DNA of 30,489 bases from Anaerolineae bacterium (GCA_023382535.1 JAHDWA010000091.1:1-30489); one strand, 5' to 3'; shown: positions 14,173 through 22,889, counted from the stretch's first letter. A program made the numbers and translations. The notes: a model not told the origin generated them from the letters alone.

Positions 14173-15628
14173 AAGCGACTAACTTCAGCTCAAAGCTGCG
14201 CCGTAACTCCCGCTGCTGCTGGGCCGACATGTGCTCGCCGAGGTCAACGGGACGCTGGAGCAGGTGCAGCTTGACCGCCGGGGCGTAAAAGAGAGCAATC
14301 ACGCCGTTGTACACTTTTGCGCCTGTCGGGGTCAGGCTCAAGCAATCGGCGCGATACTCCATCAGGCCCTCGGCCAGCGCAAACTCGACCTCCGCCGGAA
14401 ATTGTGACTCCAGCGTCACCCCAAATTTCTCCCGAAAATAGGTCAGGTTAATCTCGCCAAAGTAGAAAGAAACCGAAATCATCTTGGCTATGCTGACCGC
14501 CAGCGGCATATCATACAAATCCTGGATGGGGAGCTGTCCGGCCTGAAGGGCCTGTTCATACGGGGTGATACTCTTTGGCCCGGCTCCCCGGTTATAGGCC
14601 AGGGTGTTGTGGCTGAGCGACTGCGCCCCCAGGCCCAGGCCCAGGTAAGGCGTGCCCTTGACCACCCGGTTGGTCAGATAATCGCTGGTGCCCACATCGC
14701 CGGGGAGGCGGCTGTAGGTGTTTTTGCCGGGTGGGGCCACGTAGCCGGCTTCGTGGAGCAGGTGGTTGGCCGCAGTCGCCATCTCGCTCACCGCTTCTTT
14801 GGAGACCTGGGCGGCCTGGGCTTGCAGGCCGGTTCCCTTGTAGCGCATCCGGTACAGGGTAATGTAATCTGCCTCCAGTTCGATGCCCTTCTCGACACTG
14901 TCGTGCCAGTCTTCCACCGACTGACCGGCAAAGCCATACATCAGATCAATGTTGAACTTCTCAAAGCCCGCCGCCCGGATGTTCCGCACGGCCTCCCGCA
15001 AGCCCTCGAAGCCTTTGTACTGCCGGCCCAATTTTTTGGCCAGGCTCAACTGGGTAACCTGCACGCCCATGCTGATCCGCTCGATGCCCATTTCGCGGAA
15101 AGCCATTATCTTCTCCGGCTCGTTGGCCGCGATCAAGGGGGTCGTCTCGATGCTGATCTGCATGCCGGGTTGAAAGTGAAAGGCGGCTTGGGCTGCTTCA
15201 ACGACCCAGGCGATGTGCTCCACTTTGGCCAGGGCCGGCGTCCCCCCGCCGATGTCGAAGCCGGTCAGGGTTTTCTTTTGGGTATGGATCAGGTTCTGGT
15301 AATGGGCCAGCTCACGCAGCAACAGCTCGAAGTAGCCGTCCTCGGAGCGGGCGTTGTCGGCGGGGTTGATTACAGTGTATTCGCAGAAATTGCAGCGAGC
15401 CTGGCAAAAGGGAATATGAACATAAAGGCCCATTTCGGTAATATCCTGCCATGCCGCAGCCGTAACGGCTTCAAAATCCTGGCGACGCACCCGATAAGGT
15501 TTCATGGTCCAGTTGTGGTTGATCGGGTAGGCGGTGTTGGCGATATGGTGGTGCCGCAGCCCCGCCGCAAAAATCTCGCCCGGTGAGTAATGCTGCTGGT
15601 CAGACGCGGAAGGTTGATTCCATTTCAT
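14171..15628 (-). CDS. HemN-like radical SAM protein (coproporphyrinogen III oxidase family)
   Basis: A HemN/HemW-family radical SAM protein of 485 residues from ATG 15628. I chose that start because A-A-G-G-A-G lies about 7 bases before it and the 19 residues further upstream look non-coding. The motif is C75-x3-C79-x2-C82 within Y-V-H-I-P-F-C-Q-A-R-C-N-F-C. F-D-I-G-G-G-T-P-A-L follows (~124-133), then I-S-I-E-T-T-P and I-S-M-G-V-Q-V-T. A C-terminal HemN domain is present (L-T-Y-F-R-E-K-F-G-V). Relatives act in anaerobic haem synthesis, haem transfer (HemW) or haem breakdown (HutW); the sequence alone does not decide. It starts a two-gene leftward operon controlled by the promoter at 15810-15838 and two matching operators. 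Confidence 0.88.
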   Translation of the reverse strand: MKWNQPSASDQQHYSPGEIFAAGLRHHHIANTAYPINHNWTMKPYRVRRQDFEAVTAAAWQDITEMGLYVHIPFCQARCNFCEYTVINPADNARSEDGYFELLLRELAHYQNLIHTQKKTLTGFDIGGGTPALAKVEHIAWVVEAAQAAFHFQPGMQISIETTPLIAANEPEKIMAFREMGIERISMGVQVTQLSLAKKLGRQYKGFEGLREAVRNIRAAGFEKFNIDLMYGFAGQSVEDWHDSVEKGIELEADYITLYRMRYKGTGLQAQAAQVSKEAVSEMATAANHLLHEAGYVAPPGKNTYSRLPGDVGTSDYLTNRVVKGTPYLGLGLGAQSLSHNTLAYNRGAGPKSITPYEQALQAGQLPIQDLYDMPLAVSIAKMISVSFYFGEINLTYFREKFGVTLESQFPAEVEFALAEGLMEYRADCLSLTPTGAKVYNGVIALFYAPAVKLHLLQRPVDLGEHMSAQQQRELRRSFELKLVA

Positions 15629-15731
15629 AGTTTTTCTCCTTAAAAAATTAGTAGACGGTAGACAGTAGACGGGAAAATGAAACATCCTGCGACTTTGCTA
15701 CCCTGTCACCTTGTCATAATTTGGCGCTTAA

Positions 15732-15750
15732 TAGTGTAAAAAATACACTA
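15732..15750. promoter_or_regulatory. Palindromic operator 1 (TAGTGTA-N5-TACACTA)
   Basis: A perfect 7-bp inverted repeat with a 5-base A-only centre. It is identical in arms and spacing to the site at 15795-15813; the centres are 63 bp apart, six helical turns, on the same DNA face. It lies in the predicted leader of the HemN-like gene. A dimeric repressor is expected; the regulator is not in the window. The spacer 15629-15957 otherwise holds repeats and the promoter. Confidence 0.75.
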
Positions 15751-15794
15751 ACGGCCTTGAAAAAATTAGCCGTTCGCCGGCTGACAACTCTAAA

Positions 15795-15813
15795 TAGTGT
15801 ATATATTACACTA
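15795..15813. promoter_or_regulatory. Palindromic operator 2 (TAGTGTA-N5-TACACTA)
   Basis: Second perfect 7-bp inverted repeat with a 5-base TATAT centre. It overlaps the -10 hexamer and predicted start point of the leftward promoter, an ideal place for repression. Confidence 0.75.
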
Positions 15814-15838
15814 TATCAGACATTGAGAGATTTGTCAA
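15810..15838 (-). promoter_or_regulatory. Consensus promoter for the HemN-like operon
   Basis: On the minus strand: TTGACA (plus 15833-15838), a 17-base spacer, TATAGT (plus 15810-15815). It matches the sigma70 consensus almost perfectly. The predicted start lies near 15803, giving a leader of about 175 nt. The -10 is covered by operator 2. Confidence 0.8.
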
Positions 15839-15872
15839 GAGGCTACTTGTGACTTCGCCTAAAATGAGTATA

Positions 15873-15928
15873 GTGATGCGTAGGGCGTAATGCGTCAAAA
15901 GGGTTTCTTTATCGGATTTACGCATCAC
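15873..15928. repeat. Inverted repeat of the GTGATGCGTA family
   Basis: Arms 15873-15882 (G-T-G-A-T-G-C-G-T-A) and 15919-15928 are perfect complements; internal words G-C-G-T-A-A-T-G-C-G-T are related. A similar element is at 22890-22927. It lies 30 bases before the amidohydrolase start. Confidence 0.65.
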
Positions 15929-15957
15929 GCTTTAACAATTGATGGAGGTCAATCTTT

Positions 15958-17295
<1,338 letters not shown>

Positions 17296-17314
17296 GTGAG
17301 GCAATAGAAGTTTT

Positions 17315-18568
17315 GTGATGGTAGAAGACGTCGAAAAACGCCGCGAACTTTACAAAATGAAATTTGTGGCGACCTCGCTCTTGGCCGGCGCGTTCTTGAT
17401 CTACGTGACGGCGTTGATCTTTGAAGACTGGTATGCCTGGGTTGGGTTTGTGCGGGCTGCGGCGGAAGCGGCCATGGTCGGCGCGATAGCGGACTGGTTT
17501 GCCGTAACCGCCCTGTTCCGCCACCCGCTGGGGCTGAAAATTCCCCATACGGCGATTGTTCCCCGGCGCAAACGTGAAATTGGCGAAAAACTGGCCAGCT
17601 TTGTCCGGCAAAACTTCTTAACCGAGGAAGTCATCGCCGACAAACTGCGTTCAATGGAACTCACCAGGCGGGCGGTAGAGTGGCTCGGGCAGCCGGAAAA
17701 CAGCCGCCTCGTGGCCGATCAACTGGCTGCTGGAGCTGTCGCCGCTATCCAGGTAATGCGAGACGAAGATGTGCAGTCCCTGATCGAAAAGCAGTTGGTC
17801 GCCCGCATTCGCTCCACCCAATTTGCCCCCCTGCTGGGAAATCTGCTCTCCCTTTTGACGGCGGGCAACCGCCAACAGGAACTGCTGATGGAACTGGTTA
17901 AATTCGGCTCGGGGTTCCTGAAGGAGAATAGAGCCGTTATTCTGGAGAAGATCAATGAGGAATTGCCCTGGTGGGCCGCGGTTTGGGGGGTGGATCGCCG
18001 CATCTACCAAACCATTATCCACTCGGTGGACACGACCTTGGCTGAAGTAAAAGCCGACCCCAAGCACCCCCTTTATCGTAATTTTGAAGCGGCTGTCAGC
18101 CGCCTGATCGAGGGGCTGAAAACATCGTCAGAATTGCAGGAGCGCGAGACCACCCTTAAAGAGGAACTGTTGCAGCAGCCGGTCGTGCAGGAATTTTCGG
18201 CCTCTCTCTGGAGCGACATCAAAGCTTCGCTTGTTGATCGCAGCGACAACTCCCCCCTTGAATTTAGCCAGCCGGTCCAGCAAATGCTGCTGAGATTCGG
18301 CGAGGTTTTGCAGAACGACCCGGTTTTGTACAGCAAAATAGACCACTGGCTGTGCGAGGTGGTTATCTATCTGACCAAAACTTACGGCCACGAAGTCGAA
18401 AGCCTGATCTCCCACACGATCAACAAGTGGAATCCTGAGATGATCACCGACAAAATCGAGACCGAAGTCGGGCGGGATCTTCAATTCATCCGTATCAATG
18501 GCACGCTTATCGGCGGTTTGGTTGGTTTGCTTATTTACACGGTATCTTTTCTGGTCAGGCTTTGGTAA
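17315..18568 (+). CDS. DUF445 family membrane protein
   Basis: A 417-residue DUF445 protein. An N-terminal membrane helix (~13-33) is followed by the hallmark A-A-E-A-A-M-V-G-A-I-A-D-W-F-A-V-T-A-L-F-R-H-P and I-P-H-T-A-I-V-P-R-R-K segments. A long, mostly helical soluble region comes next, and a closing membrane helix (~396-414, L-I-G-G-L-V-G-L-L-I-Y-T-V). With both ends in the membrane the middle probably forms one large domain on one side. The family is widespread (YheB-like) and of unsettled function; an envelope role is often assumed. The start is GTG 17315 or the adjacent ATG 17318; no strong ribosome site is seen, consistent with coupling to the amidohydrolase gene upstream. Confidence 0.9.
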   Translation: MMVEDVEKRRELYKMKFVATSLLAGAFLIYVTALIFEDWYAWVGFVRAAAEAAMVGAIADWFAVTALFRHPLGLKIPHTAIVPRRKREIGEKLASFVRQNFLTEEVIADKLRSMELTRRAVEWLGQPENSRLVADQLAAGAVAAIQVMRDEDVQSLIEKQLVARIRSTQFAPLLGNLLSLLTAGNRQQELLMELVKFGSGFLKENRAVILEKINEELPWWAAVWGVDRRIYQTIIHSVDTTLAEVKADPKHPLYRNFEAAVSRLIEGLKTSSELQERETTLKEELLQQPVVQEFSASLWSDIKASLVDRSDNSPLEFSQPVQQMLLRFGEVLQNDPVLYSKIDHWLCEVVIYLTKTYGHEVESLISHTINKWNPEMITDKIETEVGRDLQFIRINGTLIGGLVGLLIYTVSFLVRLW

Positions 18569-18622
18569 ACTCTTAGGTGCCCGTTCTGTGCCGGAATTCA
18601 GTCGGCATTGGCAGGTTTTGCC

Positions 18623-19075
18623 TCATCGTCCTTCTAACCGGGCTTTGAGGGCGGCCAGGGCTTCGGTCAACTCTTTTTTGTTCTGCTTCTCAATCACCAG
18701 TTTATCGGCAGCGGCGCTTAAGGCGCTGCCAACGCCTCCCCATCCTGAGCCGGGAATTGTGTAATCAATGGTCACTCTGAGTTCTGTACCGCCTTCAACC
18801 GCAGTCATCGTCCAGACCCAAGAGCTGGGAATGGCTCCCTGCGTGTGCATGACAAAGCGGCGCGGGCTGGATTGAGTAATTTCGGTGCTGCCCTCAAAGC
18901 TGGCCGGACCCATCTTAAACTTCCACTTATAACTGCAACCAGCCCCTCTGCCCTTGACATCCCACACTTCTTGTAGGCTGGGCGTCCATACCGGAGCATG
19001 TTCAACATCTTCAAGCGCTGCTTGAATAACTTCGGGCGAAACCCCAATCACAGTTGAACCTTCTACGCGAGACAT
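18623..19075 (-). CDS. SRPBCC (START-like/polyketide cyclase) family protein
   Basis: A 150-residue ligand-binding-fold protein from ATG 19075, chosen because G-G-A-G-G-G lies 6 bases before it; a start at 19102 would add residues that lack a ribosome site. Features of the fold: S-T-V-I-G-V-S-P-E-V-I-Q-A-A-L-E-D near the start, V-W-T-P-S-L-Q-E-V-W-D-V, G-C-S-Y-K-W-K-F-K-M-G, and a long C-terminal helix rich in Lys/Glu (V-I-E-K-Q-N-K-K-E-L-T-E-A-L). A hydrophobic ligand pocket is expected, but no ligand can be named. It is a lone leftward gene with its own promoter; it ends about 55 bases from the convergent DUF445 gene. Confidence 0.88.
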   Translation of the reverse strand: MSRVEGSTVIGVSPEVIQAALEDVEHAPVWTPSLQEVWDVKGRGAGCSYKWKFKMGPASFEGSTEITQSSPRRFVMHTQGAIPSSWVWTMTAVEGGTELRVTIDYTIPGSGWGGVGSALSAAADKLVIEKQNKKELTEALAALKARLEGR

Positions 19076-19176
19076 AGGACCCTCCTGGTAATATTTGAAC
19101 AAATTTGAATTTTTTGGTCAGGAACATCCAAAACTGAGTCGGGAGAACAGCACAACCGGTAAACTTACCCCCATTA

Positions 19177-19206
19177 AATATACGGCTATATTACATCATT
19201 TGTCAA
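19177..19206 (-). promoter_or_regulatory. Promoter of the SRPBCC gene with embedded palindrome
   Basis: On the minus strand TTGACA (plus 19201-19206), an 18-base spacer and TATATT (plus 19177-19182) form a good promoter. The A-A-T-A-T-A / T-A-T-A-T-T perfect inverted repeat around four bases spans the spacer end and -10, a possible operator. The leader is about 95 nt. Confidence 0.6.
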
Positions 19207-19224
19207 GACATCTTTCAAATGGAT

Positions 19225-19393
19225 TTGTCCTTCAATCTAATTGTGATGTTATAAGGGAAAATGATTGAGTTTCATAAGGTCAGTAAAAAGAAGTGCCCCC
19301 GGTTGATACTATCAACCGGGGGTGGGGTTAAGGAGAAGACCGATGAGAAGGAGGGAGGAAACTATTGTGCCTTTAGCATACTACAGTAATTAG
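19225..19393 (+). other. Possible short transcript: weak promoter, large hairpin, mini-ORF
   Basis: The 485-base spacer 19076-19560 has no ordinary gene beyond the two promoters. On the plus strand TTGTCC-18-TTATAA (19225-19254) could be a promoter. A perfect 13-bp inverted repeat (arms 19296-19308 and 19310-19322, C-C-C-C-C-G-G-T-T-G-A-T-A) follows. Then A-A-G-G-A-G (19330-19335) lies 7 bases before ATG 19343, which opens a 16-codon frame ending at TAG 19391-19393 (M-R-R-R-E-E-T-I-V-P-L-A-Y-Y-S-N). It might be a small RNA, a leader peptide for the exporter gene, or chance. Confidence 0.3.
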
Positions 19394-19506
19394 ATTTGCA
19401 ACACCCCAATTTCTGGGGGTTTTTAAAGCATTATGTCTAGTTGCCCTGTGTCTTAATTACCAACACCCTGAAATTGGTCCTCCAATCAGGGTTAAACTCT
19501 CTAAAC

Positions 19507-19534
19507 TTGGTCTGCGGGCAAGCTATGTTATAAT
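19507..19534 (+). promoter_or_regulatory. Promoter of the LysE-type exporter gene
   Basis: TTGGTC (19507-19512), a 16-base spacer and a perfect TATAAT (19529-19534). Transcription would start near 19541, leaving a leader of about 20 nt, which supports TTG 19561 as the start codon. Confidence 0.7.
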
Positions 19535-19560
19535 CCAGCCACTACTTTTGCCGCTGAGGG

Positions 19561-20184
19561 TTGCTCTTGATCTTATATTTTATCCAGGGTTTGACCCTGG
19601 GCCTGTCGGCCACGGCCACCCCCGGACCTTTTCAGGCGTTTTTGTTACTCCAAACCTTGAAGAATGGCTGGAAGCGAACACTCCCGGCCACATTAGCTCC
19701 TCTGGTGAGTGACGGTCCAATTATTTTCATGGTTTTGCTGGTACTAACCCAAACCCCGGCTTGGTTCTTAAGTACTTTGCAAATAGCCGGGGGACTTTTT
19801 GTGTTATACCTGGCTAAAGGGACGCTGACCAGCTTGAAAACGGCTCATCTTGTACCTCAAATTTCAAAGGAAGCCAGCCGCCCGGGCTTCTTCAAAGCCG
19901 TGCTCATGAACTTTTTAAGCCCTGGCCCCTACCTTTTTTGGACCGTCATCGCCGGCCCGGTGGTGCTGGAAGGCTGGCGCCAATCGCCCGTCCTGGGCTT
20001 GAGTTTTATGTTTGGCTTTTACGGGGCATTGATCGGCGGCTTTGTCGTCTTTATTATTTTGTTTGCCACGGCCAGCCAGCTTGGCCCCAAAGTGAGCCAC
20101 ACCTTGCGGATTGTATCGGCGCTGGCTTTGCTGGTCTTTGGTGTATATCAACTAGGGCTGGGCGTGACCAGCTTGGCCGGATAA
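19561..20184 (+). CDS. LysE family exporter (amino-acid/homoserine-lactone type)
   Basis: A 207-residue membrane protein with about six hydrophobic helices. The family's opening motif is present: G-L-T-L-G-L-S-A-T-A-T-P-G-P-F-Q-A-F (~10-27), followed by G-W-K-R-T-L-P-A and L-V-S-D-G-P-I-I. N-F-L-S-P-G-P-Y-L-F-W (~117-127) matches the N-x-x-N-P-K/P-x-x-x-x-F region of LysE/RhtB proteins. It exports small solutes, typically amino acids or derivatives; the substrate cannot be told. The start is TTG 19561 with a weak G-A-G-G-G 2-6 bases before; the promoter at 19507-19534 leaves no room for a start further left. No Lrp/LysG-type regulator is adjacent. Confidence 0.88.
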   Translation: MLLILYFIQGLTLGLSATATPGPFQAFLLLQTLKNGWKRTLPATLAPLVSDGPIIFMVLLVLTQTPAWFLSTLQIAGGLFVLYLAKGTLTSLKTAHLVPQISKEASRPGFFKAVLMNFLSPGPYLFWTVIAGPVVLEGWRQSPVLGLSFMFGFYGALIGGFVVFIILFATASQLGPKVSHTLRIVSALALLVFGVYQLGLGVTSLAG

Positions 20185-20314
20185 GCTATTGTCGGATTTG
20201 ATTGAGTAATTTGAAAAAGCAGAAGTACTCCTGACATACTGTTGTCAGGGAGGTTGTGGTACAGTGGGCTTACAAAATCAAATTCATTCAATTAAATCTA
20301 TGGAGGCAACAAAA

Positions 20315-20680
20315 ATGATTCAACAAATGTCGTGGCTGGGGCTGGTGGTGAAGGATATAGATACGGCGACCCAGTATTACACCGAGAAGCTGGGGCTGAC
20401 GGTAGATGAGAAGGAGAGTGTGCCGCACTTTTATACCCAGTTCAGCCTGAACGGCGGGGGGGCGGTGCTGGCCCTGGTCAGCAGGGAAGATGCGAAGCAG
20501 GGATTCGACCAATCGTTTGATACGGCCCTGATCGTCGCCGACGCCGACGCAGCCTACGCCCGGTTTAAGGCCAACGGGGTTGAGTTGCTGGGCGAGCCGG
20601 TTGATGCGCCCTTCGGCCGCACCTTCCTCTTCCGCACTCCCGATGGCCACATCCTGCGGGTCTTGAAACCACCGATGTAA
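20315..20680 (+). CDS. VOC/glyoxalase superfamily protein
   Basis: A 121-residue vicinal-oxygen-chelate fold protein from ATG 20315; G-G-A-G-G (20302-20306) lies 8 bases before this start, while the frame open from 20264 has no ribosome site. It begins W-L-G-L-V-V-K-D-I-D-T-A-T-Q-Y-Y-T-E-K-L-G-L, the standard first beta-alpha unit. It ends with G-R-T-F-L-F-R-T-P-D-G-H-I-L-R-V-L-K, where F-R-T-P-D-G-H is the usual metal-site strand. One VOC module pair is present, so a dimer is expected. Relatives include bleomycin-resistance and glyoxalase-like proteins; the function here is unknown. It lies 75 bases before a second VOC gene, with a palindromic repeat between. Confidence 0.9.
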   Translation: MIQQMSWLGLVVKDIDTATQYYTEKLGLTVDEKESVPHFYTQFSLNGGGAVLALVSREDAKQGFDQSFDTALIVADADAAYARFKANGVELLGEPVDAPFGRTFLFRTPDGHILRVLKPPM

Positions 20681-20689
20681 GCCCGCGAT

Positions 20690-20727
20690 GCCCTCACCCT
20701 CCTGCCTCCACCGGGAGGCAGAGGGGA
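20690..20727. repeat. Interspersed C/G-rich palindromic repeat
   Basis: C-C-C-T-C-A-C-C-C-T-C, then an 8-bp hairpin (arms 20702-20709 and 20714-20721, C-T-G-C-C-T-C-C), then G-A-G-G-G-G-A-G-G. Same layout as the copy within the radical SAM gene (13811-13855). It sits between two VOC genes. Confidence 0.7.
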
Positions 20728-20754
20728 GGTATTTAGAAAGGATAGGATAAAGCG

Positions 20755-21180
20755 ATGAAACCAAAACTAAACCTGATCACCCTGGGGGTCAAAGATTTTG
20801 CACGATCCATGCAGTTTTATCGGGATGGTTTAGGCTGGCCGCTTTCGAGCGCCAGCCAGGATGATGTTGCCTTTTTCCCCCTGGGAGGGGTCGTCCTGGG
20901 CCTCTATCCGCGTGACAAACTGGCCGAAGATGCCCAGGTCAGCCCCGAAGGCAGCGGCTTTTCCGGGATTACCCTGGCCTATAATACGAAGAGCCAGGCA
21001 GAAGTGGACGAGGTGCTGCAAACTGTGGAAAATCTGGGCGCGACGATCGTCAAGCGGGCCCAGCCTGTTTTCTGGGGCGGCTACAACGGCTATTTCGCCG
21101 ATCCTGATGGCCATCTATGGGAAGTGGCCTGGAATCCCTTCTTTGGTTTTGACGAGGCGGACAACCTGATCTTGCCCTAG
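20755..21180 (+). CDS. VOC family protein
   Basis: A 141-residue VOC-fold protein. Opening: L-N-L-I-T-L-G-V-K-D-F-A-R-S-M-Q-F-Y-R-D-G-L. Closing: G-G-Y-N-G-Y-F-A-D-P-D-G-H-L-W-E-V-A-W-N-P, where Y-F-x-D-P-D-G-x-x-W-E is the standard metal-ligand strand with the Glu. It is only distantly similar to the VOC protein just upstream, so they are neighbours from the same superfamily rather than a recent tandem copy. No enzymatic role can be assigned. It is 13 bases ahead of the DUF2461 gene and probably shares its transcript. The A-G-G-A-T-A ahead of the ATG is a moderate ribosome site. Confidence 0.9.
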   Translation: MKPKLNLITLGVKDFARSMQFYRDGLGWPLSSASQDDVAFFPLGGVVLGLYPRDKLAEDAQVSPEGSGFSGITLAYNTKSQAEVDEVLQTVENLGATIVKRAQPVFWGGYNGYFADPDGHLWEVAWNPFFGFDEADNLILP

Positions 21181-21193
21181 TGGAGAGAAACTG

Positions 21194-21883
21194 ATGAACC
21201 AACAAACCTATATTACCCCTGACCTATTTACCTTTTTTCGGGAACTCAAGCAAAACAACAACCGGGAGTGGTTTGAGGCCAACAAACAGCGCTATGAAAG
21301 CCACGTCCGCGAGCCGCTGCTGCGATTCATTGCCGATTTTGGGCTGCGTCTGGCTGAAATCAGCCCCCACTATGTGGCCGATGCCCGGCGGGTGGGCGGC
21401 TCGCTCTTTCGCCTTAACCGTGACATCCGGTTTTCCAAAGAGAAAACACCTTACAAGACCCATGCCGGTGTTCAGTTTCGGCACGAAGTGGGCAAGGACG
21501 TCCATGCGCCTGGTTTCTATCTCCACCTGGAGCCGGACAGCGTTTTTGTTGGCGTGGGGATGTGGCAGCCCGATGCCCCCGCGTTGAGCAGGGTTCGCCG
21601 CGCCATTGTCGAGCAGCCGGACCGCTGGCAGCGGGTCATTGCCGATGAAGGATTCCGGGCCAATTTTGTGCTGGGCGGGGAGTCTTTGAAGAATCCACCC
21701 AAGGGTTATGATCCCACCCATCCCTTTGTTGAGGATTTGAAGCGCAAGGATTTTATTGCTTCGGCCAATCTTAACGAAGCTGACGCTTGCGCCCCCGGCT
21801 TTATAGATCGCTACGGCGAGATTTGTCGCCGGGCCGCGCCCTTTATGAGCTTTTTGACGACGGCGATGGGGTTGTCCTGGTAA
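21194..21883 (+). CDS. DUF2461 domain protein
   Basis: A 229-residue protein that is nearly all one DUF2461 domain. Hallmarks are L-F-T-F-F-R-E-L-K-Q-N-N-N-R-E-W-F, V-G-G-S-L-F-R-L-N-R-D-I-R-F-S-K-E-K-T-P-Y-K-T-H, and G-F-Y-L-H-L-E-P-D-S-V-F-V-G-V-G-M-W. The length is normal for the family and the protein lacks signal or membrane segments. Function is not known; the many conserved charged residues suggest a binding or enzymatic pocket. G-A-G-A-G lies 7-8 bases before the ATG. It closes the plus-strand group and converges on the WYL regulator gene 22 bases away. Confidence 0.93.
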   Translation: MNQQTYITPDLFTFFRELKQNNNREWFEANKQRYESHVREPLLRFIADFGLRLAEISPHYVADARRVGGSLFRLNRDIRFSKEKTPYKTHAGVQFRHEVGKDVHAPGFYLHLEPDSVFVGVGMWQPDAPALSRVRRAIVEQPDRWQRVIADEGFRANFVLGGESLKNPPKGYDPTHPFVEDLKRKDFIASANLNEADACAPGFIDRYGEICRRAAPFMSFLTTAMGLSW

Positions 21884-21905
21884 GACGGTGGACAGGGAGA
21901 ACCCT

Positions 21906-22847
21906 CTACTCCTTACTCCCTACTTCATGTTTTGCCACTATTCGACGCGCTGTTTCCGCCAGCCGCTCTCGCAGCGCTATCGGTTCCAGGACCTCCATTT
22001 TGTCGCCCCAACTCAGCAGCCAGCCTTCAATCTGTTCGAAGGTGCGGGGGCGATAGGTCATAATTGTTTCGTCGGCTGGCTCATCAACCCAGGTGAAATG
22101 CTGCCGCTCCTTAACCCAACGCACAATGGATGGGTCGAAGCTTACCACCACTGTGACCGGCCCTCCCGCCAGCCTTGCCTCACCTAAGGTGAATTCGCGA
22201 GGGGTAAAATGCTCCTCCCGCAGGGCCAACCCGTCAATACGATCCAGGCGGAAGGCCCGCTGTCCCTGGCGCAAGCGGCAGTAGGTGGTGAGAAGCCAGG
22301 TCTTATCCACAAAAGCCAGCGCCAGGGGTTCGACTTCCCGTTCGGTCACTTCGTTGGTATGCAGGGCGTGGTAGCGCAAGTACACAACCCGCCGCTGCTG
22401 GATAGCCTCTTGCAGGGTCAGCAGCCTCTTGTCGTCAAAGTTGAGTGACAGCCCCGGCATGGCATAAAAATGGACGATGGCTTGCAGTGCTTCGACCTGG
22501 CGTAAAGCGATATCGGGCAGCACCGCCCGAATCTTCTCCAGGGCTGATCGGGCCGCTGTTTGGGTGGGTCCGGCAGAAGCCAGGCCGGTCAGCATGGAGA
22601 TAGCCAGGTAAAGCGAGCGGGCTTCCTCCGCCGAAAAGGAAATCGGCGGCAAATAATAGCCCTCCATCAGCCGGTAGCCCTCACCAGGCATAGCCACAAT
22701 CGGCACGCCGACTTCAGACAGGGCTTGAATATCCCGGTAAACGGTGCGCTCGCTGATCTCAAATTCCTGGGCAAAATCCTGTGCCCGCAGCAGTCCCCGG
22801 CTTTGAAACAGCAGCAGGTAAGCCATCAGACGGTCAACGCGGTTCAA
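21906..22847 (-). CDS. WYL-domain transcriptional regulator (YafY type)
   Basis: A 313-residue DNA-binding protein. Residues 1-60 are a winged helix-turn-helix (R-L-M-A-Y-L-L-L-F-Q-S-R, E-I-S-E-R-T-V-Y-R-D-I-Q-A-L-S-E-V-G-V-P-I). A middle helical region follows, then a WYL domain (~138-220) with R-R-V-V-Y-L-R-Y-H-A, V-E-P-L-A-L-A-F-V-D-K-T-W-L-L-T-T-Y-C-R-L-R and F-R-L-D-R-I. The C-terminal extension (WCX) ends the protein. WYL domains bind ligands or nucleic acids and often control DNA-damage, phage-defence or metabolic genes. The start is TTG 22847 with A-G-G-A-G 10-11 bases before it. Its target is unknown; the nearest candidates are itself and the neighbouring VOC/DUF2461 group. Confidence 0.93.
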   Translation of the reverse strand: MNRVDRLMAYLLLFQSRGLLRAQDFAQEFEISERTVYRDIQALSEVGVPIVAMPGEGYRLMEGYYLPPISFSAEEARSLYLAISMLTGLASAGPTQTAARSALEKIRAVLPDIALRQVEALQAIVHFYAMPGLSLNFDDKRLLTLQEAIQQRRVVYLRYHALHTNEVTEREVEPLALAFVDKTWLLTTYCRLRQGQRAFRLDRIDGLALREEHFTPREFTLGEARLAGGPVTVVVSFDPSIVRWVKERQHFTWVDEPADETIMTYRPRTFEQIEGWLLSWGDKMEVLEPIALRERLAETARRIVAKHEVGSKE

Positions 22848-22889
22848 AGAATTAACGCTCCTGACTTTTTCATTGCTACAACTTTACGG

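Noticed and set aside
14609..15586. Plus-strand open frame of 325 codons opposite the HemN-like gene
   Set aside because: It is the complement of a clear radical SAM protein in a GC-rich region; the product is His/Gly/Ala-rich without motifs.
15732..15813. Calling the twin palindromes NrdR boxes
   Set aside because: NrdR boxes run ACAC...GTGT; these run GTGT...ACAC with a 5-base centre, and no ribonucleotide reductase gene is near.
20315..21180. Recent tandem duplication of VOC genes
   Set aside because: Beyond the shared fold the two proteins differ along most of their length and their linker regions do not align by eye.
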